Assembly: GCA_031292195.1 (NCBI GenBank)
Contig: JARLHP010000143.1
Coordinates: forward strand, 1 to 33,895
Source of the DNA: Syntrophobacteraceae bacterium
Lineage (GTDB): Bacteria; Desulfobacterota; Syntrophobacteria; Syntrophobacterales; Syntrophobacteraceae
Direction of reading: 5' to 3'
DNA: 33,895 nucleotides
Shown: positions 16,623 to 25,398 of the stretch, in pieces
Layout of the letters: each line of letters starts with the position of its first letter
How positions within the stretch are numbered: position 1 is the stretch's first letter
Program-made: the position numbers and the translations under genes
Notes under the pieces: generated by a model
Database searches by the model: none
The model's input: only the letters and a program-made list of their open reading frames with translations
What the model was told of the DNA's origin: nothing

Positions 16623-16645
16623 ATGGGGGCGCGCGCGCCCCATTC
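16623..16645. terminator. GC-rich hairpin between convergent genes
   Basis: AATGGGG and CCCCATT flank an alternating GCGCGCGCG core, giving a strong hairpin in the 25-bp gap between the stop of the 65-aa gene and the stop of kdsD. It has no clear T-run, so a bidirectional terminator is plausible but not proven. Confidence 0.45.
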
Positions 16646-17613
16646 TAAAAGCCCGCCCGCACCAGGTCATGCACCCGAATGATTCCGGTCGCCCTGTTTT
16701 GAGCGTCCAGCACCGGAAGGACCGAAATCTGCGAAGGGCGGTTTTCCATGAGACTCAGGGCTTCGGCAGCCATCCGGTTCTCATGGGTGACCACCGGGTT
16801 GGAGGTCATCAGTTTATCGATCTCCATATCCAGGAAGTTCTCATGGCACTGCACGGCCCGACGCAAGTCTCCGTCGGTAAAAATCCCCAAAAGGTGGCCG
16901 GCGGCCGAAACCACCAGGACCGCCCCCATGGCCTTTCCGGTCAAGGTAACGAGGGCATCGCGCATCAGGGCGCCGCTAACGGCCAAAGGCAGGTCCTCTC
17001 CCGAGTGCATGAGGTCCTTTACCCGGAAGAGCAGCCGGCGGCCCAAAGCCCCTGAAGGATGGAGCCTGCTGAAATCTTCGGAGGAAAACCCCTTGAGAGT
17101 CAGGATGCAACCGGCCAGAGCGTCGCCCATGACCATGGCCGCGGTGGTGCTGCTGGTGGGAGCGAGATTGAGCGGGCAGGCTTCGGAGTCAACCGAGGCG
17201 TCCAGGCAGATGTCGCAATCCCTGGCCAGAGTGGATTGCGCTTTTCCGACTATGGCTATGGTTTTGAGACCCAACCGTTTGAACATCTGAAGCAGCCCCA
17301 GCACTTCGGCGGTCTCGCCGCTGTTGCTCAAGAATAAGCCGACATCCCCGCGTTGAATAATCCCCAGGTCTCCATGCATCGCTTCGACCGGGTGAATGAA
17401 AATAGAGGGCGTGCCCGTACTGGAAAGAGTGGCCGAAATCTTTCCGGCCACGATGCCCGACTTTCCCAGACCGGAGGCAATGACCTTGCCTTCTATTTCG
17501 CTTAGACACTGGGCCGCCTTTTCAAACTCCAGGCCAATCCGGTCGCGAAGGGATTCCAGAGCGCATATTTCCTTGTGGATCAAATCTTTTGCAAGATCAA
17601 GACATGAGATCAT
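16645..17613 (-). CDS. kdsD: D-arabinose-5-phosphate isomerase (SIS + two CBS domains)
   Basis: This 322-residue protein matches KdsD/GutQ in length and layout. An N-terminal sugar-isomerase SIS domain (about 35-170) has GLGKSGIVAGKISATLSSTG, FIHPVEAMHGDLG and SNSGETAEVL. Two C-terminal CBS domains (about 205-322) carry GIFTDGDLRR and ATGIIRVHDLV. It converts ribulose-5-phosphate to arabinose-5-phosphate, the first step to Kdo for lipopolysaccharide. This implies a Gram-negative outer membrane with Kdo. ATG 17613 is preferred over a TTG 15 bases upstream. It lies 18 bp downstream of a response-regulator gene and is probably co-transcribed with it. Confidence 0.92.
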   Translation of the reverse strand: MISCLDLAKDLIHKEICALESLRDRIGLEFEKAAQCLSEIEGKVIASGLGKSGIVAGKISATLSSTGTPSIFIHPVEAMHGDLGIIQRGDVGLFLSNSGETAEVLGLLQMFKRLGLKTIAIVGKAQSTLARDCDICLDASVDSEACPLNLAPTSSTTAAMVMGDALAGCILTLKGFSSEDFSRLHPSGALGRRLLFRVKDLMHSGEDLPLAVSGALMRDALVTLTGKAMGAVLVVSAAGHLLGIFTDGDLRRAVQCHENFLDMEIDKLMTSNPVVTHENRMAAEALSLMENRPSQISVLPVLDAQNRATGIIRVHDLVRAGF

Positions 17614-17631
17614 TTTTCGTACCGCCAAAAG

Positions 17632-18525
17632 TCAGCTTTTCACGTTGAGGTAGTTCCTCAAACTGAATTGCGCGTTGTTAATTTTGAGTTTTCTGCGGAT
17701 ATTTTTCCGGTGGGTGCGCACGGTGCTTTCCGCGATGTGCAGTTGCCTGGCTATCTCGTCGGTGGTCACACCGTTTTTGATAAGGGAGGCGATCTGGAGT
17801 TCGGTGAAGGAAAGCGCCATGGCCACGCGGGAATCCATGGCGAACCCGGAGGTGAGGTCCTCGATCTGCCTGGTGAGCATATCGAGCTGCGAGGCATACT
17901 CTCGAAGACTCGGGTCGTTTTTGAGCTTCATAATCATGGGGATTATCAGGTTTCTGAGTTTCATTGCGATCCGCTTCTCTATTTCCTCCCTTTCCCGCTC
18001 GATGTTTTGAACGAAAATCGACAACGCCCTGTTGGTCTCCAGAAGCTGGGTATTGAGGTTTTCAAGCCGCTGCTGCTGCTGCAGCAGGTCGGCTCGACTG
18101 TGTTTGAGGTCATCGATCAATTGTCTGGATTCCCGCTCATTTTCGACGGCTTTGAGGGCCCTCACTATCGAATGGTAGAGCAGCTCATTCTGAAAGGGCT
18201 TTTCCAGCAGATCGAACGCCCCGAGTTTTAGCGCCCGAATGGCGATCTCCTTATCGGCATACCCCGTAATGATAATGATTTTCAGATCGTCGCCGAACTG
18301 CGATATGAGGTCCAGACCACAGACATCCAATATGAAAATATCCAGCAGGATTATGTCGCACTTACTACGCCCAACGGCTTCAAGTGCCTCCCGGGGAGTT
18401 GTAAAGGCTTCGGCGTCAAGGCCCCAGCCCTGAATGACCTCGGTGAGGTTTTCGCAGATCAACTGGTCGTCGTCAACGACTATGACCCTGGAACTCCCGA
18501 AAGCTTCCAAACCGTCCACTTTCAA
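17632..18525 (-). CDS. Response regulator: receiver, coiled coil, LuxR-type HTH
   Basis: This 297-residue protein has an intact receiver: acidic cluster VVDDD at 16-20, phosphoacceptor Asp62 in IILLDIF, Thr in ITGYAD and Lys in LEKPF. A long Gln/Glu/Arg-rich coiled coil (about 140-195) links it to a C-terminal LuxR/GerE helix-turn-helix (LSFTELQIASLIKNG, TDEIARQLHIAESTVRTHRKNI). The coiled coil between receiver and HTH is unusual for NarL-type regulators and suggests extra oligomerisation. The start is TTG 18525 with AAGGAGATGA directly before it; GTG 18519 is an alternative. No cognate kinase is adjacent, and its link with kdsD is positional only. Confidence 0.88.
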   Translation of the reverse strand: MKVDGLEAFGSSRVIVVDDDQLICENLTEVIQGWGLDAEAFTTPREALEAVGRSKCDIILLDIFILDVCGLDLISQFGDDLKIIIITGYADKEIAIRALKLGAFDLLEKPFQNELLYHSIVRALKAVENERESRQLIDDLKHSRADLLQQQQRLENLNTQLLETNRALSIFVQNIEREREEIEKRIAMKLRNLIIPMIMKLKNDPSLREYASQLDMLTRQIEDLTSGFAMDSRVAMALSFTELQIASLIKNGVTTDEIARQLHIAESTVRTHRKNIRRKLKINNAQFSLRNYLNVKS

Positions 18526-18845
18526 TCATCTCCTTCGGAGCGTCAAAGTGACCAACATTCCGACAGATCAAAGATTCACCTATGCGTTTGATTTCAGAAA
18601 GACCCTGCGATGCGCATGACCCCCGACATCTTCTCACACCGGGGTATCCAAGTTACCAAAAATTCGAACTAAACGCAATAAATTAGCCATTTAGTGTGAA
18701 ATGCCGTATAATGTCAATAAGTCTCCATCCAAAATTTTTTCGACAACGATTAAGTATTGATTCCGGGGCGCCGATACATGGTAAAATGTATTGAACTCCA
18801 GGAATGCTTTGTTTACGGTCACTTGCGATATGGTACTGAACTGAT
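18526..18845. other. Divergent intergenic region between two regulator genes
   Basis: This is AT-rich compared with its surroundings. A TATAAT hexamer at 18707-18712 is a possible -10 for the forward sigma-54 regulator gene, with only a poor -35 match upstream. I found no gene, no sigma-54 -24/-12 element and no strong palindrome. Confidence 0.4.
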
Positions 18846-20195
18846 ATGGCCAAAGTGCTGCTAGTCGAATATGATCGGACCTGGCAAGAAATTGCCAGGC
18901 AAGGTCTTAACGGTCACAAGACGGAGTGTTGCCCGGCTTTGAGCGACGCTTACAAGCGACTGGAAAACGACGCGTTCGACGTGATCGTGGTGAGCATAGA
19001 GACCAACTACGGCGATAATGTTCGAAATCTCAAAAGCAAGCTTCCTCCCCATACACCAGTGCTGGTGGCCAGCGAACAGACACGAACCGAAGATGTGGTC
19101 GAGGCGGTGAAGGGCGGCGCCTTCGACTTCATTGTCAAGCCCTACACCTCCACCAGGATGAGGCTGGCGGTCGAACAGGCTATCGAGAACCGGGCCCTGC
19201 GCAACGAAATCGACTATCTTCGGCGCACCCAGGACACAACCTACGATTTCGACCGGGTAATAGCCGTAAGCCCGGCAATGGCACGAGTCATCTCCACTCT
19301 CAAAAGAATCGCCGATTCGGAAGCCACCATACTTATCACGGGAGAAACCGGGACGGGCAAGAGCATGCTCTCCGGAACGGTGCATTTCAACAGCCGCAGA
19401 CGGGGCAAGCCTTTTGTCAAAATCAACTGCGCCAATATCCCGGAGACCCTGTTGGAAAGCGAATTATTCGGCCATGAAAGAGGGGCTTTTACCGGGGCGG
19501 CCAAAACCCGCACCGGGCGCCTCGAACAGGCCAGCGGGGGCTCGGTTTTCCTGGACGAAATAGGCGAGTTGACTCCCGCCTTACAGGCGAAACTTCTGCG
19601 GGTGCTGGAAGAAAAATGCTTCGAGCGGCTGGGCGGAAATCAGACCATCCGCACGGACATCCGGATAATAGCGGCCACGCACAAAAACCTGGAAGCCAAT
19701 GTGGAGACCGGCGCCTTTCGAGAAGACCTCTATTACAGGATAAACGTATTACGCGTGCATCTTCCGCCCTTGAGAGAGAGGTCGGAGTGCATCGAACCCA
19801 TCGCCAACCACCTGCTTGAAAAAAACTGTCGCGAAGTGAAAAAAGATTTCAACGGTTTTGGGCCCGGGATCATGGATCTTTTCAAACGCCACCTTTGGCC
19901 GGGAAACGTACGGGAACTGGCAAACACCATCGAAAGAGCGGTCCTGCTCGAAGAAAGCAACCGCATAACCTTGCAGAGCATATCCCTTTCAGGCTTCTCG
20001 CATAGAGCCGAGACTTCACCCAAACCCCTGAAAGACCTGGAGACGAGCGAAAAAGACCTGCTGCTAAAAGCCCTCGAATTGACCGACTGGGTCCAGAAAG
20101 ACGCCGCCACCCGACTGGGAGTCACCGCGCGCAAGCTCAACTACATGATCAAAAAACACGGCATAACCCACTCCAGATGGCGCAGGAACAAATAA
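18846..20195 (+). CDS. Sigma-54-dependent NtrC-family regulator with degenerate receiver
   Basis: This 449-residue protein has a receiver-like domain (1-120), an AAA+ sigma-54 activator domain (about 140-365) with Walker A GETGTGKS at 166-173, GAFTGA at 213-218 and Walker B VFLDEIGEL, and a Fis-type HTH at the C-terminus (KDAATRLGVTARKLNYMIKKHG). In the receiver the acidic pair is weakened (VEYD) and the phosphoacceptor position reads VVSIETN, with Ser50 where Asp is expected. It therefore probably does not work by normal aspartyl phosphorylation. With a full GAFTGA loop it should still open sigma-54 RNA polymerase promoters. Its targets are unknown. The start ATG has only a weak ribosome-binding site. 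Its stop lies 1 bp from the end of the convergent YcaO gene. Confidence 0.9.
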   Translation: MAKVLLVEYDRTWQEIARQGLNGHKTECCPALSDAYKRLENDAFDVIVVSIETNYGDNVRNLKSKLPPHTPVLVASEQTRTEDVVEAVKGGAFDFIVKPYTSTRMRLAVEQAIENRALRNEIDYLRRTQDTTYDFDRVIAVSPAMARVISTLKRIADSEATILITGETGTGKSMLSGTVHFNSRRRGKPFVKINCANIPETLLESELFGHERGAFTGAAKTRTGRLEQASGGSVFLDEIGELTPALQAKLLRVLEEKCFERLGGNQTIRTDIRIIAATHKNLEANVETGAFREDLYYRINVLRVHLPPLRERSECIEPIANHLLEKNCREVKKDFNGFGPGIMDLFKRHLWPGNVRELANTIERAVLLEESNRITLQSISLSGFSHRAETSPKPLKDLETSEKDLLLKALELTDWVQKDAATRLGVTARKLNYMIKKHGITHSRWRRNK

Positions 20196-20196
20196 A

Positions 20197-21933
20197 TTAT
20201 TTCCCGCCCAGCTCCGCCTCCAGCTTTTCGATGTTTGTCCTGGCGAAATCGATGTCCGGATCGAGTTCAAGCGCTATTTTATAGAGCCGGACGGCTTCCC
20301 GTTTGTGGCCGAGCTCCCTCAAATTGGATCCTATATTGGCATAGTCAATGGCAGAGCCGGGGTCCAGATCGATGACCCGCTCAAAAGAAGCGATCGAATC
20401 CTCGTGCCTTTTGAGCTTGAAATAGCAGAACCCCCGCAGATTGAAGATTTCCTTTAGTTCGGGGTTTGCCTTTTCAGCCAGGGCCAGCGGTTCCAGGGCT
20501 TCTTCGTACCTTTCCAAGTCCTTCAGACAGGAGGCCATATGGACATATATGCTCCCGATTTCCCCCGGGTCGGGGGACTGGTCCAGGGCGCGGGTAAAAA
20601 GGGCAAGGGCGGCCTCCACCTCACCTCGTAACTCCAGGGTGTGGGCGGAAAAGAAAGTCAAGTCGTAACGGGGGCCAAAGATCGAGAGCAGCCGGTCCAT
20701 CTGTTTTACCAGTTCATCGCCCTCAAGCCCCCTCAACATGGTGCGCGCCGCGTGCTGGGCGAAATCGGTGTTGCGGGTGTGGTCCAGAAAGTGAGCGCCG
20801 GGGATGATGGTGTAAACCGCCGGGACCTGCAAGCCGGGGTGAGTGACGTTAATGGCCAGCACCTGGAGATCTTTTTTGGCAAGAGCGGCCGCGCACCTCT
20901 CGATTTCCACCCGGATATTGTCGTGGTCGTGATCCGGCATATCCTGAATGGACCTCTTTCCGTTGCTTTTCATCAGGTATGCGGCCTCTTCCAGACTGGC
21001 GTACTTGGGAAGCGTGGGACTGTAGGAGGTGTGGCTCTGGAAGTCGCCGGCCAGCTGGGCGGTTTCGGTCAGGGCCCGGCAAAGAGATTTTTCGGGGTTC
21101 GAGGTGGTGCCGGCGGTAAAGACTATTTCGCTGCTGTTGGGAAAGGTGGACGGATCGTAGGCCAGGACCGCCACGGTGGGCACCCCGGTGTCAAGCGAGA
21201 TGTCGCGCAGGAACAACTCGATCCCATTGGAGCGAAATTTTTCCAGAAGTTCGATTGCGGCCGGGTCCCGAATGGAATCCCTGTCGATTTCCGGGGTGAC
21301 CCTCATATCGTGGCTCACAATGGAGCCGACATGCCTTTCGACCACTTCGCACATCCCCTGCAGGATCGCTTCTTCAAGAGTATTCCCACTGGCCGGCCCG
21401 TTATATTCGTTGATGGTGTAGAACCAATCGATGGGGACCCACTGCTCGCGGCCAAGGGTAATATTCCAGGCTTTTGCCCACCTCAGGGGCAAATCCTCCA
21501 GGAAACGCAGGCATAACTCCGTTGGGGTTTGCGTGTCATAGACCGATTTTTTCAGGTCCTCCACCGAAACCGCCAAGTCGTCGAGTTCTTTGTACTTCAT
21601 AACGGGAAAGGGAAACTGCTCGATAAACGAAAAAAAACTGAAGCGCTCCATAAGTTCCATCAGCGCGCTGGCTTCAGATTGCTGAGCGGTGGCGCCTTTG
21701 CCCATTTGTTTTTTGGTGCCGGTCAGCCGTACGGCGTCTTCACCGCACAGGCTTATGAATACGGGGATACCGAGCCTGCCCGTATCGATTCGCACCGTTT
21801 TGGCCAGCACATCCATATCGAGCCGGGACAAACGCTGCCGCACCCGGGCAATCGTCTGCTCCGGCGTGCTGGCCTTGTCCTGATCGTGGCTGTACTTCTT
21901 GAAGCTGTCTTTCATATCGATATTTGAAATCAT
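20197..21933 (-). CDS. YcaO-domain protein with C-terminal TPR repeats
   Basis: This 578-residue protein has the YcaO ATP-binding glutamate motifs: GKGATAQQSEASALMELMERF (about 79-98), EEAILQGMCEVVERH (187-201) and RALTETAQLAGD (287-298). YcaO enzymes phosphorylate amide backbones to make azolines, thioamides or amidines. Residues from about 430 onward are helical repeats (EALALFTRALDQSPDPG, YEEALEPLALAEKANP, EDSIASFERVIDLDPGS, EAVRLYKIALELDPD), i.e. four or so TPRs instead of a PxPxP end. Escherichia coli YcaO, linked to RimO-dependent ribosomal S12 methylthiolation, also has a TPR-like C-terminus, so a translation-related role is possible. No precursor peptide, E1-like or TfuA gene is nearby. 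It starts 11 bp after the RNase D stop. Confidence 0.88.
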   Translation of the reverse strand: MISNIDMKDSFKKYSHDQDKASTPEQTIARVRQRLSRLDMDVLAKTVRIDTGRLGIPVFISLCGEDAVRLTGTKKQMGKGATAQQSEASALMELMERFSFFSFIEQFPFPVMKYKELDDLAVSVEDLKKSVYDTQTPTELCLRFLEDLPLRWAKAWNITLGREQWVPIDWFYTINEYNGPASGNTLEEAILQGMCEVVERHVGSIVSHDMRVTPEIDRDSIRDPAAIELLEKFRSNGIELFLRDISLDTGVPTVAVLAYDPSTFPNSSEIVFTAGTTSNPEKSLCRALTETAQLAGDFQSHTSYSPTLPKYASLEEAAYLMKSNGKRSIQDMPDHDHDNIRVEIERCAAALAKKDLQVLAINVTHPGLQVPAVYTIIPGAHFLDHTRNTDFAQHAARTMLRGLEGDELVKQMDRLLSIFGPRYDLTFFSAHTLELRGEVEAALALFTRALDQSPDPGEIGSIYVHMASCLKDLERYEEALEPLALAEKANPELKEIFNLRGFCYFKLKRHEDSIASFERVIDLDPGSAIDYANIGSNLRELGHKREAVRLYKIALELDPDIDFARTNIEKLEAELGGK

Positions 21934-21944
21934 AAGATCACCAA

Positions 21945-22838
21945 TTACTTGACTGCCGCCTCGTCTTCCTGCTCTTCGCTCCTGCGGATCAGGTCAAGGA
22001 GCTGGAAGGCGGCGTGCGATGAGAGGTAGACACGGGGGATACCCTTGATTTTGTTGAAATCCTGAACGCTTTTGGGGCGCTGGAGAGCAATCTTTAGAAG
22101 CGTCTCGTTGGTGAGGACCCTGAAGGGGGCGCGGTCACGGCGCCGAGCCTCTTTTTCCCGGAACAAGTAGAGCGCCTTTAGCACGCGCTTGCCGACCACG
22201 TCCAAAGACTGCGCTCCGCAAATGTGCAGGAAATCGCCGGGGCGGAAATGTTTCTTAACTATCTGCTGGGTGCAAAGCTTTTCGAAGGCCTCGCGAGCCG
22301 AGTCGAAAAGTTGCTTTTCTTCGAGTTCGCAAGCCAGCCGGTGCCTAAGCGGAATAAGGAAGTGGGTGTCGAAGCGGGCATATTCAATCTGCTCTTCTTT
22401 AAGAGGACGCTTTCCCCAGTCGTAGCGCTGCCATTTCTTATTCAGGCTGACCCCGAAGTGCTCCTGGAGAATGGGCGCGAGCCCCAGTTGCTTGTAGCCG
22501 AGGATCTTTGCGGCGATCGAGGTATCGAAAACGTTGTGCACCACGAACTTGAAATCCCGCTTGAGTCCGGCAATGTCGTTGGGAGCGGCGTGGAAGATCT
22601 TTTCCACATCGGGATTGGAAAGCGTCTCACCAAGATCATGGATATCGCCGACCGAAAGAGGGTCGATTATATAATCCTGTTCACTGGTGGACACCTGTAT
22701 GAGGCACACACGGTTGAAATAAGCGTAGAAACTGTTGGATTCCGTATCGATCGCAACGTGAGTGGAATTTTCGAGTTCTTGCAGGAAGTTCGAGAAATCA
22801 CGCCGGTTTTCGATCAGAACTACACTGTTCAATTCCAT
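21945..22838 (-). CDS. rnd: Ribonuclease D
   Basis: This 297-residue protein has the DEDDy 3'-5' exonuclease motifs: Asp31-x-Glu33 in AIDTES, HAAPNDIAGLKRDF, VFDTSIAAKILGY, and the final EYARFDTHFL with the Tyr/Asp pair. An HRDC-like helical domain follows (about 205-285). It trims tRNA and other small RNA 3' ends. It is shorter than Escherichia coli RNase D, with a single HRDC unit visible. It is divergent from the Smr gene (about 58 bp between starts) and forms an operon with the YcaO-TPR gene. Confidence 0.92.
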   Translation of the reverse strand: MELNSVVLIENRRDFSNFLQELENSTHVAIDTESNSFYAYFNRVCLIQVSTSEQDYIIDPLSVGDIHDLGETLSNPDVEKIFHAAPNDIAGLKRDFKFVVHNVFDTSIAAKILGYKQLGLAPILQEHFGVSLNKKWQRYDWGKRPLKEEQIEYARFDTHFLIPLRHRLACELEEKQLFDSAREAFEKLCTQQIVKKHFRPGDFLHICGAQSLDVVGKRVLKALYLFREKEARRRDRAPFRVLTNETLLKIALQRPKSVQDFNKIKGIPRVYLSSHAAFQLLDLIRRSEEQEDEAAVK

Positions 22839-22896
22839 AATGCAGCTTTTCCGCCTTTTTCTCCCATGTTATTTTTATATCGGATATGAGGCCGAG

Positions 22897-23658
22897 ATGA
22901 ACAACGGCAAAGGCAAAAGCTTCCAACCGATGCGCCGGTCCACACGGCATAAGGTGCCCTCCGGTTTCTATACTCCGTTTCAGGAGTTAGATCAACTGTT
23001 TGGACCATATTTTTCCGCCGGGCAAAACCAATTGGACCCGATGGCCGAAAAATCCGAGCTTCATGTTGACGATTTCAAAGCAGAAATCGACGATCACTCC
23101 CTTTTCCAAAAGGCGATGGCCGATGTGATCCCCTTACCCGCCGGGCCGGGCGCAAAAGTCCCGCTGCGCCGCGCGCGGAACTCCCCACGCTTTTTGGCCG
23201 AAGAAGAAATCCAGGCCTATGCCCAACTGGTGGACCTGGTAGCCGGCGAGGGTCCCTTCGAGCTTTCCAATTCCGATGAATACATCGACGGCGCCGTTTT
23301 GGGAATCTCCCCGGACGTGCTGAAAAAACTGCGCGAAGGCTATTTCAGCCACCAGGCCTGCCTCGATCTGCACGGACTCAATAGAGAGCAGGCCAAAGCG
23401 GAGGTCAGGGACTTCCTCATGGACTCCTTTGCCGCCCGGACCAGATGCGTTCTGATAATCCCGGGCAGGGGTTTGAATTCCAAGGACAGGGAGCCGGTGT
23501 TGAAAAACAGCCTGGTGGCCTGGTTCATGCGTGCTCCCCTGAAAAGAGTGGTGCTGGCCTTCGCTTCGGCCCGCTCTTATGACGGTGGATGGGGGGCCTT
23601 CTACGTCTTGCTGCGCAAAAACGGGCAGAAGGGGCCGCTGCTTACGCCGGCTCGATGA
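22897..23658 (+). CDS. Smr-domain protein
   Basis: This 253-residue protein has a charged N-terminal half with no recognised domain and a C-terminal Smr domain (about 160-250): LDLHGLNREQAKAEVRDFL, then VLIIPGRGLNS (the H-G-x-G-like loop as GRG) and the closing AFASARSYDGGWGAFYVLLR. Smr domains are MutS2/YdaL-type nickases or RNA-binding endonucleases. The reading frame is open further upstream, but ATG 22897 has GAGG before it and avoids overlap with rnd. Its last 17 bases overlap the end of the convergent maf gene. Confidence 0.88.
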   Translation: MNNGKGKSFQPMRRSTRHKVPSGFYTPFQELDQLFGPYFSAGQNQLDPMAEKSELHVDDFKAEIDDHSLFQKAMADVIPLPAGPGAKVPLRRARNSPRFLAEEEIQAYAQLVDLVAGEGPFELSNSDEYIDGAVLGISPDVLKKLREGYFSHQACLDLHGLNREQAKAEVRDFLMDSFAARTRCVLIIPGRGLNSKDREPVLKNSLVAWFMRAPLKRVVLAFASARSYDGGWGAFYVLLRKNGQKGPLLTPAR

Positions 23659-24289
23659 TATGAGCATCGGTCAGCCACTCGATGACTTCGCAAAGAGGCA
23701 GGCCGACAACGTTGGTATAGGAACCTTCCACGGAGCGCACCAGAAAAGCTCCCCCATCCTGAATGCCGTAGGCGCCCGCCTTGTCCATGGGTTCGCCGCT
23801 CCTCACGTATGCCTCTATTTCCGCCCGGGAAAGGGGTTTAAAGCGAACGCGGGTCACTACCGCGGCGGTGAGACCGTCAGTCTGCCGGCCCCCGCCGGCC
23901 CCCGACCCGGTCTTGCCCCCCTCGCCTGCCGGTCCAACCAGGCAGATGCCCGTGATGACCTCGTGGATCCTGCCGCTCAGGGTTTCGAGCATCCGGACCG
24001 CCTCGGCCTCATCGGCGGGTTTGCCGAAAATGCGGCCCTCGATGACCACGATGGTATCGGCCCCAAGCACCCAGGCCCGTGGATAGAGGGCCGAAACGGA
24101 TCGGGCCTTCAGGCGTGCGCATTCTTCGGCCGTTTTGGCGGGACGTTCCGCACCCGGGCCTCCATCCGGGGGCCCGGGCTCGTCTATCCCACTGGGATGC
24201 ACCGTAAAGGCGACCCCGGCCGATAGCAGCAAACGGTTTCTGCGCGGGGACTGCGAAGCCAAAACGAGGGGCGCGAGGTTTCTAAACAT
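23642..24289 (-). CDS. maf: Maf family nucleoside triphosphate pyrophosphatase
   Basis: This 215-residue protein begins with the Maf signature LVLASQSPRRNRLL and contains the family motifs LGADTIVVIEGRIFGKP and RFKPLSRAEIEAYVRSGEPMDKAGAYGIQ, then SFTNVVGLP-like YTNVVGLPL near the end. Maf proteins hydrolyse non-canonical or UTP/dTTP-type nucleotides and inhibit septation. A Gly-rich insertion of about 16 residues (AGEGGKTGSGAGGGRQ, near 135-150) is not usual for the family and lies in a surface loop. It starts 3 bp after the nadA stop. Confidence 0.92.
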   Translation of the reverse strand: MFRNLAPLVLASQSPRRNRLLLSAGVAFTVHPSGIDEPGPPDGGPGAERPAKTAEECARLKARSVSALYPRAWVLGADTIVVIEGRIFGKPADEAEAVRMLETLSGRIHEVITGICLVGPAGEGGKTGSGAGGGRQTDGLTAAVVTRVRFKPLSRAEIEAYVRSGEPMDKAGAYGIQDGGAFLVRSVEGSYTNVVGLPLCEVIEWLTDAHIIEPA

Positions 24290-24292
24290 CGG

Positions 24293-25345
24293 CTAAACCA
24301 GCGCGAGCATGCGGTCCAGGGCGACTCGCGCGCTTGCCTTGATCTCCTCGTCCACCCGCACCACGTTCATCTCACCGAGGTTTTCGAGCGTGTCCGAAAG
24401 CTTTCCAAGGTTTATCTTGAACATATTGGGGCAAAGTGAACGGTGCAGGTCGAGCACTTTCTTGTCCGGGTATTCCGAGGCAAGCCGCTCGATGAAGTTG
24501 ATTTCCGTTCCGATGATTATCGTCGATCCGGCGGGCGCCTCCCTCACAAATTTCTCTATGCGGCTGGTCGACCCGGAGGCGTCGGCCATAGCGACCACCT
24601 CCCGCGTGCATTCGGGATGAACGATAATCTTCGCCCCCGGAAATTCGGCCCGTTTTTCTTCAATATGTTCGCAGGTAAACCGGGAGTGCACCAGGCAGTA
24701 GCCGTCCCACAGAACCAGCCTGGCCCGCCTGAGAGCATCCGGGTCATTGCCGCCAAAAGGCTTGTCCGGCGACCAGACCACCATCTCTTCGGGAGCCAGC
24801 CCCAGATCGTGGCCGGTGTTGTGGCCAAGGTGCCGGTCAGGGAAAAAAAGGACCTTTTCTCCCTTCCCGAAGGCCCACTTCAAAGCTTTTTCGGCGTTGG
24901 ACGAGGTGCAGACGAGCCCTCCGTGATCTCCGCAAAATGCCTTGAGGCCGGCATCGGAGTTCATGTAGACCACCGGGATTGTCGAGCCCTTTCCCGCCAG
25001 CGATTCGAGCTGTTCAAAGGCGGACTTCACCGTTTCCGAATCAGCCATGTCCGCCATCCAGCACCCGGCTTCCTCATCGGGAATCTGAACGACCTGGTGC
25101 GGTTTTGCCAGAACGGCCGCGCTTTCCGCCATGAAGTGCACGCCGCAAAATACTATGTAGCGACATTCCCGATCTGCCGCGGCTTTTCTGGCAAGTTCGA
25201 AAGAGTCTCCCACGAAATCACCCAGGCCAACGATCGCTTTTCTCTGGTAATGGTGAGTCAAAATTATGAGTTGACTGCCCAGTTCACGCTTCTTGGCCCG
25301 GATCTTTTCTATCAGTTGATCATCGTTCAAACGAGCTTTGTCCAT
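24293..25345 (-). CDS. nadA: Quinolinate synthase A
   Basis: This 350-residue protein has the NadA layout of three pseudo-repeats and the three cysteines that bind the [4Fe-4S] cluster: Cys95 in EAGCWMAD, Cys246 in HPECTREV and Cys305 in RSLCPNM. Substrate-binding elements HHYQ, FCGVHFMAE, MNSDA and FFPDRHLGHNTG are present. It condenses iminoaspartate with dihydroxyacetone phosphate to quinolinate in NAD synthesis. No nadB or nadC lies in the window. It follows the MOSC gene by 53 bp and precedes maf by 3 bp; the Rrf2 regulator at the head of this run could sense Fe-S status. Confidence 0.96.
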   Translation of the reverse strand: MDKARLNDDQLIEKIRAKKRELGSQLIILTHHYQRKAIVGLGDFVGDSFELARKAAADRECRYIVFCGVHFMAESAAVLAKPHQVVQIPDEEAGCWMADMADSETVKSAFEQLESLAGKGSTIPVVYMNSDAGLKAFCGDHGGLVCTSSNAEKALKWAFGKGEKVLFFPDRHLGHNTGHDLGLAPEEMVVWSPDKPFGGNDPDALRRARLVLWDGYCLVHSRFTCEHIEEKRAEFPGAKIIVHPECTREVVAMADASGSTSRIEKFVREAPAGSTIIIGTEINFIERLASEYPDKKVLDLHRSLCPNMFKINLGKLSDTLENLGEMNVVRVDEEIKASARVALDRMLALV

Positions 25346-25398
25346 CTGGATTACCTTTTTCTCGGCGCCCTATCGTAGGGCGATATCTCAAAAACAGA

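Noticed and set aside
18780..18845. Possible sigma-54 promoter before the NtrC-type gene
   Set aside because: GG and GC elements occur, but the spacing between them is too short for a -24/-12 promoter.
20641..21516. Forward open frame of 291 codons opposite the YcaO gene
   Set aside because: Antisense shadow; YcaO motifs and TPRs are clear on the reverse strand.
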